Source: Burkholderiales bacterium 67-32 (GTDB lineage Bacteria > Pseudomonadota > Gammaproteobacteria > Burkholderiales > Burkholderiaceae_B). Taken from it: 64,000 nucleotides of DNA. The notes under the pieces are model-generated. The model was not told the DNA's origin. It saw only the letters and a program-made list of their open reading frames with translations, and made no database searches. Below, piece after piece: positions 17,190-25,317 of the stretch. How positions within the stretch are numbered: the stretch's first letter is position 1; each line of letters begins with the position of its first letter. The position numbers were made by a program, and so were the translations under genes. The stretch is taken from assembly GCA_001898625.1 (NCBI GenBank), contig MKUP01000028.1, positions 213,881-277,880 of the forward strand, in the 5' to 3' direction.

Positions 17190-18623
17190 CTACGTCAGTT
17201 TGTTCTTCGACAGTGGCGGGTTCTTCGCGAAATAGCGCTGGATGCCCTGCATGATGGCGGTCGCCATGCTGCTCTGGTAGGACACGTCCGACAGGCGCTT
17301 TTCCTCTTCCGGATTGCTGATGAACGCGGTCTCGACCAGGATGGACGGGATGTCGGGAGCCTTCAGCACGGCGAAGCCGGCCTGTTCGACCCGCGGCTTG
17401 TGCAGGCGGTTGATGTTGGACAGTTCGTCCAGCACCGCGCGGCCCAACTTGAGCGAATCGTTGATCTGGGCCGTGGTCGACAGGTCCAGCAGCACCCGGG
17501 CGATCTGCTTGTCGTGCGAGCCGATGTTGACGCCACCGATCAGGTCCGAAGCGTTTTCCTTGGCAGCCAGCCAGCGCGCCGCGCTGCTGCTGGCCCCGCG
17601 CTCGGACAGCGCGAATACCGACGAACCGCGCGCATCCGGTTTGATCCAGGCGTCGGCGTGCACCGACACGAACAGGTCGGCCTGCACGCGCCGCGCCTTG
17701 GCGACGCGCACGTGCAGCGGCACGAAGTAGTCGCCGTCGCGGGTCAGCATGGCGCGCATGTTGGGCTGCTGGTCGATCATGGCCTTGAGCCCGCGCGCGA
17801 TCCGCAGCACGACGTCCTTTTCCCGCGTGCCGCCGCGTCCGATGGCTCCCGGGTCCTCGCCGCCATGGCCGGGATCCAGGGCCACGGTGATCATGCGCGC
17901 GACCGCCGGCGCGGGATCGGAGCGGCGGCGGATGGCGGGCGCCTCGGGCGCCGCCTCCGGGATGGGCGCGCCGTTGGCGCTCGCGCCGGTGCCTGGCGCG
18001 GGGATGTTGTCACGCTCGGCCTGCAGGCTGTCCAGTATCTGCGCCATCGGGTCGCTGCTGCCCTTGTTCGCCAGCGCGACCAGGGGATCCTGGGCCACCT
18101 TGGGATACAGATCGAGCACGAGGCGGTGCCTGTATTCACCCACGGGCTTGAGGCTGAAGACCTGGGGGATGGTCTCCTGCTTCAGGTCCAGCACCAGCCG
18201 CACCACGTTGGGCCGGTTCTGCCCGACGCGCACGCTGGCGATGTAGGGATCGTCCGGCCGGACCTTGGACACCAGGTCGCGCAGCGCGGCGTTCATCTCC
18301 ACGCCTTCGATATCCAGGACCACGCGGTCCGGATTGTCGAGCACGAAGTGTTCGGTCTTGAGTTCGGCGTCCAGCTCCAGCGTGAGCCGGGTGTAGTCGG
18401 GGGCGGGCCACAGGCGTACCGCGACCAGCTCGGCGGCGCGGGTGGCCGTCGGGACCAGGGGCACCACCAGGGTGGCGGCCAGGCCGGCCACCAGCCGGCG
18501 GCGGGAGATGCCGCGCGGCGCGAGCACTCCCTGGGCCTGGGCATAGGACAGGGCCGGTGTGCCGGCCGGAAGGTCGGGATCGGGTTCTAGCTCGTCGCGT
18601 CGGGAAAAAGTGTGTTCAGCCAT
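17190..18623 (-). CDS. amiC: N-acetylmuramoyl-L-alanine amidase (AmiC-like, Tat-exported)
   Basis: A 477-residue septal peptidoglycan amidase. The twin-arginine leader ISRRRLVAGLAATLVVPLVP at about 39–58 is followed by an AMIN domain (AVRLWPAPDYTRLTLELD), a variable linker, and an Amidase_3 catalytic domain: VALDPGHGGEDPGAIG with the Zn His/Glu, FVSVHADAWIKP with the third ligand, and SILVETAFISNPEEE with the catalytic Glu. Tat export and AMIN domain match AmiC/AmiA. It overlaps the upstream tsaE gene by 37 nt, the conserved tsaE–ami order. Its stop codon directly abuts a GC-rich repeat. Confidence 0.95.
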   Translation of the reverse strand: MAEHTFSRRDELEPDPDLPAGTPALSYAQAQGVLAPRGISRRRLVAGLAATLVVPLVPTATRAAELVAVRLWPAPDYTRLTLELDAELKTEHFVLDNPDRVVLDIEGVEMNAALRDLVSKVRPDDPYIASVRVGQNRPNVVRLVLDLKQETIPQVFSLKPVGEYRHRLVLDLYPKVAQDPLVALANKGSSDPMAQILDSLQAERDNIPAPGTGASANGAPIPEAAPEAPAIRRRSDPAPAVARMITVALDPGHGGEDPGAIGRGGTREKDVVLRIARGLKAMIDQQPNMRAMLTRDGDYFVPLHVRVAKARRVQADLFVSVHADAWIKPDARGSSVFALSERGASSSAARWLAAKENASDLIGGVNIGSHDKQIARVLLDLSTTAQINDSLKLGRAVLDELSNINRLHKPRVEQAGFAVLKAPDIPSILVETAFISNPEEEKRLSDVSYQSSMATAIMQGIQRYFAKNPPLSKNKLT

Positions 18624-19063
18624 GCCTGCCCTTTTGCGGTGTGGGCATCGAGCGTCACCCCGCGTCCTGCGCCTTCATAAGACAGCGCGATGTCCAGGTC
18701 CGGGACCGGGAGCGCACCGCCTGCGCGTTCCGCCCATTCGATGAGCACGAGGGCGTCATCGCGCAGGGCGTCCCGGAATCCGGCGTCGAGCCACTCGCGT
18801 GGATCGGTAAAACGATAAAAATCAAAGTGATAGCAGTATAAGTTCGAAACTTTGTAAGGTTCAACTAGCGTGAACGTCGGACTTTTGATTCGACCTGTAA
18901 CGCCGACTCCGCGCAACAGTGCCCGGGCGAAGCTGGTTTTGCCGGCGCCGAGGTCGCCATGGAGGTGGATGCGGCCCCCGTTGGCGACCAGCGGAACCAT
19001 CCGGGCGGCCAGGGCTTCGGTGGCGGATTCGTCGGGCAGATGGGCGTGGCGGGAGTCGGACAT
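18587..19063 (-). CDS. tsaE: tRNA threonylcarbamoyladenosine biosynthesis ATPase TsaE
   Basis: About 158 residues. The Walker A motif is IHLHGDLGAGKTSFARALLRG; SPTFTLVEPY and HFDFYRF follow, and LVLIEWAERAGGALP contains the Walker B-like strand. TsaE is the ATPase that resets TsaBD during t6A37 synthesis; tsaD is at 25318 in this window. The chosen ATG (19063) avoids overlap with the divergent queG; an in-frame ATG at 19093 is the alternative. The 3' end overlaps amiC. Confidence 0.94.
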   Translation of the reverse strand: MSDSRHAHLPDESATEALAARMVPLVANGGRIHLHGDLGAGKTSFARALLRGVGVTGRIKSPTFTLVEPYKVSNLYCYHFDFYRFTDPREWLDAGFRDALRDDALVLIEWAERAGGALPVPDLDIALSYEGAGRGVTLDAHTAKGQAWLNTLFPDATS

Positions 19064-19109
19064 GGCGGGATGAAGGGCAGGGTTCATGGGCATGGGCTAC
19101 CATGACAGT

Positions 19110-20225
19110 ATGTCAGCGTCGCCCCCGTTTGCCCCCGTTTCCACCCAGGACGGACCCGACCTGGCCGCGCTGGCCGAGACCATACGCGGCTGGGGCCGGG
19201 AGCTGGGTTTTTCCGCGGTGGGATTCGCCGACCTCGACCTGGACGAGGCTGGCCAGCGGCTGGCCGCCTGGGTGGCCGAGGGCATGCATGGCGAGATGGA
19301 TTATATGGAGCGCCACCTGCCGCTGCGGCAGGATCCCGCCCAATTGGTCTCGGGAGCCCGCTCGGCCATCATGGTGCGCATGGACTACGCCCCGCTGGAC
19401 GGACCCGCGCTGGCGGCGCGCCAGCGCCAGGCCCTGGACGCGGGCGACCGGGCGGTCGTCGCCACCTACGCCCTCGGCCGGGACTACCACAAGGTCCTGC
19501 GGCAGCGCCTGCAGCGGCTGGCGGATCGCATCGCCGGGCATGTCGGCCCCTTCGGCTACCGCGTCTTCACCGATTCCGCGCCGGTCATGGAAGTGGAGCT
19601 GGCGCGCAAGGCCGGGCTGGGGTGGCGCGGCAAGCATACGCTGTTGCTGTCGCGCGACGGGAGCTGGTTCTTCCTGGGCGAAATCCTGACCGACCTGCCC
19701 CTGCCGGCCGACCGCCTGGAGACGCCGCATTGCGGGCAATGCCGCCGCTGCATCGACGCCTGTCCGACCGGCGCCATCGTGGCGCCTTACGTGGTGGACG
19801 CCCGGCGCTGCATCTCCTACCTGACCATCGAGCTCAAGGGCAGCATCCCCGAGGCGCTGCGGCAGGCCATCGGCACGCGCGTATATGGCTGCGACGACTG
19901 CCAGACCGCCTGTCCCTGGAACAAGTACGCGCGCGCCTGCGCCGAGGGGGATTTCGCGCCGCGCCACGGACTGGACACGGCATCGCTGCTCGACCTGTTT
20001 GCCTGGACCGAGCGGGATTTCGACGAACGCACCCAGGGCAGCGCGATCCGCCGCATCGGCTACGAGCGGTGGCTGCGGAACCTGGCGGTGGCACTGGGCA
20101 ACGCGCCGGCCTCGGGCGAGGCGCGCGCCGCGCTGCGCGAGCGGGCCGATCACCCCAGCGAGCTGGTCCGGGAGCACGTGCGCTGGGCGCTGGCGTGCCA
20201 GAGTCGGGGAAAACGAGAGGTTTGA
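19110..20225 (+). CDS. queG: Epoxyqueuosine reductase
   Basis: About 371 residues. A cobalamin-dependent N-terminal half (GRELGFSAVGFADLDL, MDYMERHLPLRQDP) is followed by two [4Fe-4S] clusters: CGQCRRCIDACPTGAI and CDDCQTACPWNKYA, then a HEAT-like helical end. It performs the last step of queuosine synthesis at the wobble base of tRNA. The ATG at 19110 (MSASPPFAPV) is preferred to that at 19086, which would overlap the divergent tsaE start region. Its stop lies inside a perfect inverted repeat. Confidence 0.95.
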   Translation: MSASPPFAPVSTQDGPDLAALAETIRGWGRELGFSAVGFADLDLDEAGQRLAAWVAEGMHGEMDYMERHLPLRQDPAQLVSGARSAIMVRMDYAPLDGPALAARQRQALDAGDRAVVATYALGRDYHKVLRQRLQRLADRIAGHVGPFGYRVFTDSAPVMEVELARKAGLGWRGKHTLLLSRDGSWFFLGEILTDLPLPADRLETPHCGQCRRCIDACPTGAIVAPYVVDARRCISYLTIELKGSIPEALRQAIGTRVYGCDDCQTACPWNKYARACAEGDFAPRHGLDTASLLDLFAWTERDFDERTQGSAIRRIGYERWLRNLAVALGNAPASGEARAALRERADHPSELVREHVRWALACQSRGKREV

Positions 20226-20246
20226 CATGCACAGCGTGTCAAACCT
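20218..20246. promoter_or_regulatory. Perfect 10-bp inverted repeat spanning the queG stop (AGGTTTGACA-N9-TGTCAAACCT)
   Basis: The arms are exact reverse complements separated by nine bases. There is no T run after it, so it is not a classical terminator. It lies 148 bp before the Bug receptor start and could be an operator for that gene or an mRNA hairpin protecting the queG 3' end. The inner half-site TTGACA-N9-TGTCAA is identical in sequence and spacing to the dyad upstream of the copper ATPase gene. Confidence 0.45.
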
Positions 20247-20393
20247 GTTTGCTATTCTTTTGACCAAGCCCGCTTGAGCCATGAGGTCAAGACAGTACTA
20301 GAAGGGCGCAGCATCGAGACCGGCGCACAGACGCCCGCGCATCGTTGCGGCGCGGGCCGATTCCGTGAAGGACCATCCACAAGAGGAGTACGC

Positions 20394-21383
20394 ATGAAAG
20401 CAGCAAGAATCGCCGCTTCGCTGGCGGGGCTGACCGTTTCCGCCACCATGCTAGCCGTGCCCGGCTTGGCCGCCGCCCAGTCGTCCTATCCCAACAAACC
20501 CGTACGTGTCATCGTGCCGTTCGCGCCGGGAGGCTCGACGGACATCATCGCCCGGCTCGTGGGCGAGCGCATGGGCCGCGAACTCGGCCAGCCCTTCGTG
20601 ATCGAGAACCGCGGTGGCGGCGGCGGGGCCATCGGCGCCGGCGAAGCCGCGCGTGCCGCGCCGGACGGCTACACCCTGAGCATCGCCACGGTATCCACGA
20701 TGGCGATCAACCCCGCGTGCAACCCCAAGCTGGGCTACGATCCGCTCAAGGATTTCCAGCCGGTCACGAACTTCGCCCACACGGCCAACGTGCTGGCCGT
20801 CAACCCCAAGGTTCCGGCCAACGACTTCAAGTCCTTCCTGGAACTGGCCAAGAAGGAACCCGGCAAGTTCTCGTTCGCCACCTCGGGGACTTGCAGTATC
20901 AACCACTTCCTGGGTGAGCTCTTCCAACTGGGTACGGGCGCCAAGATCGTCCACATTCCCTACCGCGGTTCGGGACCGGCCATCGCCGACGTGGTCGGCG
21001 GCCAGGTGCAGATGCTGTTCGACAACCTGCCTTCGTCCATGCCCAACATCCAGGCCGGCAAGCTCAAGGCCCTGGCGGTCGCGTGGGACAAGCGGGTGGA
21101 CGGCCTGCCCGACGTGCCCACGTTCAAGGAGTTGGGCCTGCCGCTGATGAACGATCCGGCCTGGTACGGCCTGCTGGCTCCCGCCGGTACGCCCACCGAC
21201 ATCATCAACAAGCTGCGCGACGCCGCGGTGAAGGTGCTGTCCGATCCGCAGGTGAAGGACACCTTGTCCAAGCAGGGCGCCGCCGCCGTCGGCAACACGC
21301 CCGCCGAATTCCGCACCGAGATCGAGAAGGAGCTGAACAAGGCGAAGGACGTGGTGAAGAAGCAGAACATCAAATTGGAGTAG
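20394..21383 (+). CDS. Bug/TctC-family substrate-binding receptor
   Basis: A 329-residue periplasmic receptor. The signal peptide is MKAARIAASLAGL...LAAAQ; the mature part begins SSYPNKPVRVIVPFAPGGSTDIIA, with VIENRGGGGGAIGAGEAA, HIPYRGSGPAIADVVGGQVQ and LLAPAGTPTDIINKL. A GAGGAG Shine-Dalgarno sits seven bases before the ATG. It is a solitary receptor with no permease beside it. The ligand is unknown. Confidence 0.93.
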   Translation: MKAARIAASLAGLTVSATMLAVPGLAAAQSSYPNKPVRVIVPFAPGGSTDIIARLVGERMGRELGQPFVIENRGGGGGAIGAGEAARAAPDGYTLSIATVSTMAINPACNPKLGYDPLKDFQPVTNFAHTANVLAVNPKVPANDFKSFLELAKKEPGKFSFATSGTCSINHFLGELFQLGTGAKIVHIPYRGSGPAIADVVGGQVQMLFDNLPSSMPNIQAGKLKALAVAWDKRVDGLPDVPTFKELGLPLMNDPAWYGLLAPAGTPTDIINKLRDAAVKVLSDPQVKDTLSKQGAAAVGNTPAEFRTEIEKELNKAKDVVKKQNIKLE

Positions 21384-21393
21384 GTGGAGTAGG

Positions 21394-21472
21394 CCCCCCC
21401 CTACGCGCTTCGCGCGCCCCCCAGGGGGCGATGCGGGTGGACCGGCAGAGCCGGATCCACCGCATCCTGGGG
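21394..21472. repeat. GC-rich interspersed hairpin repeat, copy 3 (inverted)
   Basis: Inverted copy beginning CCCCCCCTACGCGCTTCGCGCG, with the CCGGATCC core and ending GCATCCTGGGG. It begins ten bases after the Bug gene stop. The 336-base gene-free stretch 21384–21719 consists of this copy, a 15-bp hairpin and copy 4. Confidence 0.88.
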
Positions 21473-21525
21473 TACAACCAGGCTGGCGGAGGACGGGTGT
21501 TCTTGCCTCTTGTCAGCACAAATGA

Positions 21526-21559
21526 GAACGGCCTTGCATCAGATGATGCAAGGCCGTTC
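21526..21559. terminator. Perfect 15-bp hairpin, possible bidirectional terminator without T run
   Basis: GAACGGCCTTGCATC and its exact complement flank an AGAT loop. It lies between convergent genes and resembles in sequence the AACGGCC...GGCCGTT stem of the dedA terminator, but no run of T follows on either strand. Rho-independent termination would therefore be atypical. Confidence 0.45.
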
Positions 21560-21580
21560 CCGTATTCGCGGTCGTCCCAG

Positions 21581-21719
21581 ACCCAGGGCACAGCGGATCC
21601 GGCTTTGCCGGTCCGCCAGTGCCGCCCCCTGGGGGGCGCCCGAAGGGCGTAGGGGGTGGGTTTCCCTTCCGGTCCGCCAGTGCCGCCCCCTGGGGGGCGC
21701 CCGAAGGGCGTAGGGGGGA
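21581..21719. repeat. GC-rich interspersed hairpin repeat, copy 4 with tandem partial duplication
   Basis: A full forward copy (GACCCAGGGCACAGCGGATCCGG onward) is followed by a second 49-bp partial unit; 21608–21656 is repeated exactly at 21669–21717 (offset 61). The end abuts the stop codon of the DUF2214 gene. Confidence 0.88.
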
Positions 21720-22166
21720 TCAAATACCTCTGGCCATGGCGGCGGCCAGGATGGGGAGGGCTAGCCAGCCCAGGAATTGGAGGCGGATGGCCTTGCGGAC
21801 TTTGCCGATGTCGGTGGGCGATGGCTGGAAGGCGGGGTCGTTGCGGGCTTGTTGGCGCCAGCGCAGGTAGTTGATGGTGGGCAGGGCCGAGATGGCGCCC
21901 ACGGCCAGGAAGACTGCGATCTTGGCCCAGAAGACGGGGTTGTCCAGGTAGAAGGCCGCGCCCTTGGGGCCCCAGGCGACGCGGGCTGCGCCGATGGCCA
22001 GGATCAGCATGGCCAGGCTGCCGTACCAGGCGTCGGTCTTGCCGAGCAGAGCCAAGGGAATGGTCGAACGGGCCGGGTTGAGGAGCGTCCATTGCATGGC
22101 CAGTGCCGCGGCCATGCCCAGGAAACAGAGGTGGTGCATCCACGCGAGAATGAAGTCGGCGATCAT
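21720..22166 (-). CDS. DUF2214-family integral membrane protein
   Basis: About 148 residues with four predicted membrane segments: MIADFILAWMHHLCFLGMAAA, a second around WYGSLAMLILAIGAARVAW, a third in FWAKIAVFLAVGAISALPTI, and the last in FLGWLALPILAAAMA. The HH pair in the first helix is typical of this uncharacterised family. The start at 22166 is chosen because the likely promoter's -10 box (22198–22203) would place the transcript start downstream of the upstream ATG at 22199. It is divergent from a TetR gene that may regulate it. Confidence 0.8.
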   Translation of the reverse strand: MIADFILAWMHHLCFLGMAAALAMQWTLLNPARSTIPLALLGKTDAWYGSLAMLILAIGAARVAWGPKGAAFYLDNPVFWAKIAVFLAVGAISALPTINYLRWRQQARNDPAFQPSPTDIGKVRKAIRLQFLGWLALPILAAAMARGI

Positions 22167-22197
22167 GGTCTTGACGCTGTCTAGATAAAGAAACGCC

Positions 22198-22226
22198 ACG
22201 ATAGCTTCCGATGTTTACACTGTCAA
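22198..22226 (-). promoter_or_regulatory. Promoter and candidate TetR operator upstream of the DUF2214 gene
   Basis: On the minus strand, TTGACA (22226–22221), 17 bp, then TATCGT (22203–22198) forms a good sigma-70 promoter. The -35 box is embedded in the imperfect palindrome TTTACA-C-TGTCAA (22214–22226), a plausible operator for the divergent TetR regulator. Confidence 0.5.
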
Positions 22227-22275
22227 GAAAAAATCCGATCATGCCAGCTGCCAATTTGACGGCGTAAAGATTTCT

Positions 22276-23007
22276 TTGCGAAGATGGCGCATGCGAGCTG
22301 ATCTTCCCTCGGGCGGCAAGCGCCCCCGTCGCACCGTTGCCCGCCAGGCGGGTTCCTATCACCACGGCGATTTGCGCCAGGCGTTGCTCGATGCGGCGCG
22401 ATCCCTGCTCGACGAGCGCGGCCTCGAAGGTTTCACGCTGCGCGAATGCGCGCGCCGCGCCGGGGTCTCCCATGCGGCGCCCGCGCATCATTTCGGCGAT
22501 GCCGCCGGGCTGCTGACGGCCTTTGCCGCCGCGGGTTTCCGGCAGTTGTCAGCCATGATGCAGGCCTATCGCGCCAAGGCGACCGCCTCGCCGCAGGCCC
22601 AGTTGCGGGCCGTGGGGTTGGCCTATATCGATTTCGCCATCGGCCATCGCGCCCAGTTCCAGTTGATGTTCCGCTACGACCGCTTGTCGCCGGGCGATGC
22701 TGGATTGGAGCAGGCGGGCAGCGAGGCCGCCGGTCATTTGTCCACCACCTTGGCCGGCGCGCTGGCTGAACGGGGGTTGGACGGGCAGGGCCAGGATTTC
22801 GAGCGCCGGCTGCTGCTGGCCTGGTCGGCCGTCCACGGTTTCGCGACCCTGCTGCTCGAAGGCCGGCTCGACGGCTGGCGCGGCCGGCAGTCGGTGCCCG
22901 CGTTCGCGTCCCGGACCGGCGACGACGTGCTGGCTGTCCTGGAGGTGGCCCTGCTCGCCCCGCCCGGCGCCAGCGCGGGGCGGCGGCGCCGGGGGCGCGC
23001 GGCATGA
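22276..23007 (+). CDS. TetR/AcrR-family transcriptional regulator (WHG-type C-terminal domain)
   Basis: About 243 residues, possibly starting at the in-frame ATG at 22291. The N-terminal HTH is GSYHHGDLRQALLDAARSLL, then FTLRECARRAGVSHAAPAHHFGD. The C-terminal AYIDFAIGHRAQFQLMFRYD and WSAVHGFATLLLEG match the WHG-domain class of TetR proteins. The stop codon overlaps the xerD start (ATGA), a coupling that is probably incidental. It is divergent from the DUF2214 membrane protein gene. Confidence 0.9.
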   Translation: MRRWRMRADLPSGGKRPRRTVARQAGSYHHGDLRQALLDAARSLLDERGLEGFTLRECARRAGVSHAAPAHHFGDAAGLLTAFAAAGFRQLSAMMQAYRAKATASPQAQLRAVGLAYIDFAIGHRAQFQLMFRYDRLSPGDAGLEQAGSEAAGHLSTTLAGALAERGLDGQGQDFERRLLLAWSAVHGFATLLLEGRLDGWRGRQSVPAFASRTGDDVLAVLEVALLAPPGASAGRRRRGRAA

Positions 23008-23948
23008 GCGCGGCGCGGGATGGCCGGACCCGGTCCAGGCAGGGGGTGGTGCGCCCGGGCGACGATCCCGGCATCGCGGCCTTCCTCGAAGCGATGTGGC
23101 TGGAGGACGGGCTGTCCGACAACACCCTGCGCGCCTATCGCCAGGACTTGTCGGCCTTCGACGCCTGGCTGAAAGAAAAGCGTGCCTCGGCCCTGGACCG
23201 CGCCCAGGCGCACGACATCGAGGCGTGGTTCGCGGCGGTCCATCACCAGAGCAAGGCCACTACCGCCAACCGGCGGCTGGCGACGCTGCGCCGCTATTTC
23301 CAATGGGCCCTGCGCCTGCACCGCGTGCAGGCCGATCCCTGCCTGACGCTGCGTGCCGCCAAGCAGCCGCCCCGCCTACCCAAGACGCTGTCCGAGGCCC
23401 AGGTCGAGGCCCTGCTGGGCGCGCCGGACCTCGACACCGACCTGGGGCTGCGCGACCGCGCCATGCTGGAAACGCTGTACGCCACGGGCCTGCGCGTGTC
23501 CGAGCTGGTCGACCTGAAGTCCCTGGACGTCGGCTTGAACGAAGGCGTGGTGCGCGTGGTCATGGGCAAGGGCGGCAAGGACCGGCTCGTGCCGCTGGGC
23601 GCGGAGGCGGCGCACTGGATCACGCGCTACCTGGAGGAGTCGCGTCCCGCGCTGCTGGGCGGCAAGGTCAGCGACGCGCTGTTCGTGACCGCCCGCGCCA
23701 CCGCCATGACCCGGCAGAGCTTCTGGCTCATCGTCAAGAAATACGCGCTGCGGGCGGGCATACGCGCGGCCCTGTCGCCGCACGTGCTGCGGCACGCCTT
23801 CGCCACGCACCTGCTCAATCATGGCGCCGACCTGAGAGTGGTGCAGATGCTGCTGGGGCATGCCGACATCTCCACCACGCAGATCTATACGCACATCGCG
23901 CGCGAGCGCCTTAAACTGCTGCACGCGCGGCATCACCCGCGAGGTTGA
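23004..23948 (+). CDS. xerD: Site-specific tyrosine recombinase XerD
   Basis: A 314-residue tyrosine recombinase with an N-terminal SAM-like core-binding domain and a C-terminal catalytic domain. The visible catalytic set is R164 (TGLRVSEL), K189 (GKGGKDRLVPL), H260/R263 (SPHVLRHAFATHL), H286 (LLGHADIS) and Y295 (QIYTHIARERL). Length and motifs are those of chromosomal XerD, which with XerC resolves chromosome dimers at dif. It is not flanked by phage genes or att sites. Confidence 0.94.
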   Translation: MSAARDGRTRSRQGVVRPGDDPGIAAFLEAMWLEDGLSDNTLRAYRQDLSAFDAWLKEKRASALDRAQAHDIEAWFAAVHHQSKATTANRRLATLRRYFQWALRLHRVQADPCLTLRAAKQPPRLPKTLSEAQVEALLGAPDLDTDLGLRDRAMLETLYATGLRVSELVDLKSLDVGLNEGVVRVVMGKGGKDRLVPLGAEAAHWITRYLEESRPALLGGKVSDALFVTARATAMTRQSFWLIVKKYALRAGIRAALSPHVLRHAFATHLLNHGADLRVVQMLLGHADISTTQIYTHIARERLKLLHARHHPRG

Positions 23949-23962
23949 GGCCGCCCTTCATC

Positions 23963-24448
23963 ATGAGCAAAGCCAGACACGTTTCAGAGACTCCCGCCAC
24001 GCAATTCCTGCGCAAACACGGCGTTGCCTTCACCGAACACGCCTACGACTACGTCGAGCACGGCGGCACCTCGGAATCGGCGCGCCAACTGGGCGAGGAC
24101 GAGCATGCTGTGGTCAAGACCCTGATCATGGAGGACGAGGCCGCGCGGCCGCTGGTCATCCTGATGCATGGGGACAAGGAGGTATCGACCAAGAACCTGG
24201 CGCGGCAGATCGGCGTCAAGAAGGTGGTGCCCTGCAAACCGGAGGTGGCCCAGCGGCATTCGGGCTACCAAGTGGGCGGCACCTCGCCCTTCGGGACCCG
24301 CAAGGCCATGCCGGTGTACGTGGAAGGCAGTGTGCTCGACCTGCCGCGCATCCTCATCAACGGCGGCCGCCGAGGGTATCTCGTGGGCATGGCCCCTGGC
24401 GAACTGGTCCGACTGCTGAAGGCGGTTCCCGTCGCCGCCGCGCTGTGA
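23963..24448 (+). CDS. ybaK: Cys-tRNA(Pro) deacylase YbaK/EbsC
   Basis: A 161-residue YbaK/ProX-domain protein that hydrolyses misacylated Cys-tRNA(Pro) in trans. Features are TPATQFLRKHGVAFTEHAYDY, the catalytic-loop stretch EVSTKNLARQIGVKKV, and GYQVGGTSPFGTRKAMPVYVE. The ATG at 23963 is used; an upstream in-frame TTG at 23945 would overlap the xerD end. Confidence 0.93.
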   Translation: MSKARHVSETPATQFLRKHGVAFTEHAYDYVEHGGTSESARQLGEDEHAVVKTLIMEDEAARPLVILMHGDKEVSTKNLARQIGVKKVVPCKPEVAQRHSGYQVGGTSPFGTRKAMPVYVEGSVLDLPRILINGGRRGYLVGMAPGELVRLLKAVPVAAAL

Positions 24449-24574
24449 CGGACGCGGGCGCGGCGGATTTCGTGCGTTTGCAGCGGGACAGTGTCTTGCC
24501 CAACCGGTAGAATCGCCGCCTGTCATGCCATCGTCACCGTGACGTGGCCACATAGGCCCAAGGGTTCCCCATTC

Positions 24575-25207
24575 ATGATCACCGTCGCCGCCGCCGTCAT
24601 CGCCTATCTGATCGGTTCCATCTCGTTCGCCGTGGTCGTGAGCCGGGTGATGGGGCTCGACGATCCGCGCACCTACGGCTCGGGCAATCCGGGCGCCACC
24701 AACGTGCTGCGTTCGGGCAGCAAGGCCGCCGCGATCCTGACGCTGGTCGGCGATGCCTTCAAGGGCTGGGTGGCGGTATGGCTGGCCCAGGTCTATGCGT
24801 ATCGGCTCGGCTTGGGCGAAACCACGATCGCGGTGGTGGCGCTGGCGGTATTCCTGGGCCACCTGTACCCGGTGTTTTTCCGGTTCAAGGGCGGCAAGGG
24901 CGTGGCAACCGCACTGGGCGTGCTGGTGGGCCTGCAGCCCTGGCTGGGCGTGGCCACGCTGGCGACCTGGCTGATCGTGGCGTTGTTCTTCCGCTATTCG
25001 TCGCTGGCCGCCATCGTCGCGGCCGTTTTCGCACCCGTCTACTACGTGTTCGGCCACGGCGTGGCCTGGACCGCCGACTCCCGGATCGGCACCGCCATCG
25101 GCCTGATGGCGCTGATGCTGCTCTACCGCCATCGGCAGAATATCTCCAAGCTGATGGCCGGCAAGGAAAGCAAGCTCGGGAAGAGGAGTCCCCCCCCTAC
25201 GCGCTGA
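24575..25207 (+). CDS. plsY: Glycerol-3-phosphate acyltransferase PlsY
   Basis: A 210-residue membrane acyltransferase that uses acyl-phosphate to make lysophosphatidate. Motifs are [32 protein letters not shown] (motif 1) and [15 protein letters not shown]. It has five membrane segments. The usual neighbour is tsaD, divergent or convergent; here they are convergent. The final residues (RSPPPTR) and the stop codon are encoded within an inverted GC-rich repeat, so the C-terminal tail may be recently extended or replaced. Confidence 0.95.
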   Translation: MITVAAAVIAYLIGSISFAVVVSRVMGLDDPRTYGSGNPGATNVLRSGSKAAAILTLVGDAFKGWVAVWLAQVYAYRLGLGETTIAVVALAVFLGHLYPVFFRFKGGKGVATALGVLVGLQPWLGVATLATWLIVALFFRYSSLAAIVAAVFAPVYYVFGHGVAWTADSRIGTAIGLMALMLLYRHRQNISKLMAGKESKLGKRSPPPTR

Positions 25208-25269
25208 CGCGCGCCCCCCAGGGGGCGATGCGGGTGGACCGGCGGAGCCGGATCCACCGCATCCTGGGT
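25189..25269. repeat. GC-rich interspersed hairpin repeat, copy 5 (inverted)
   Basis: Inverted copy between convergent plsY and tsaD: CCCCCCCCTACGCGCTGACGCGCG, GCCCCCCAGGGGGC, then GGACCGGCGGAGCCGGATCC. Its first 19 bases encode the end of plsY. Confidence 0.9.
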
Positions 25270-25317
25270 CTGGTACCGTTATCTTGGGTAGGGGGGGCGG
25301 TGCTTCGTGGCTGCTTG

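Noticed and set aside
23004..23948. A tyrosine recombinase as possible mobile-element integrase
   Set aside because: Length, motif spacing and lack of tRNA, att repeats or phage genes fit chromosomal XerD.
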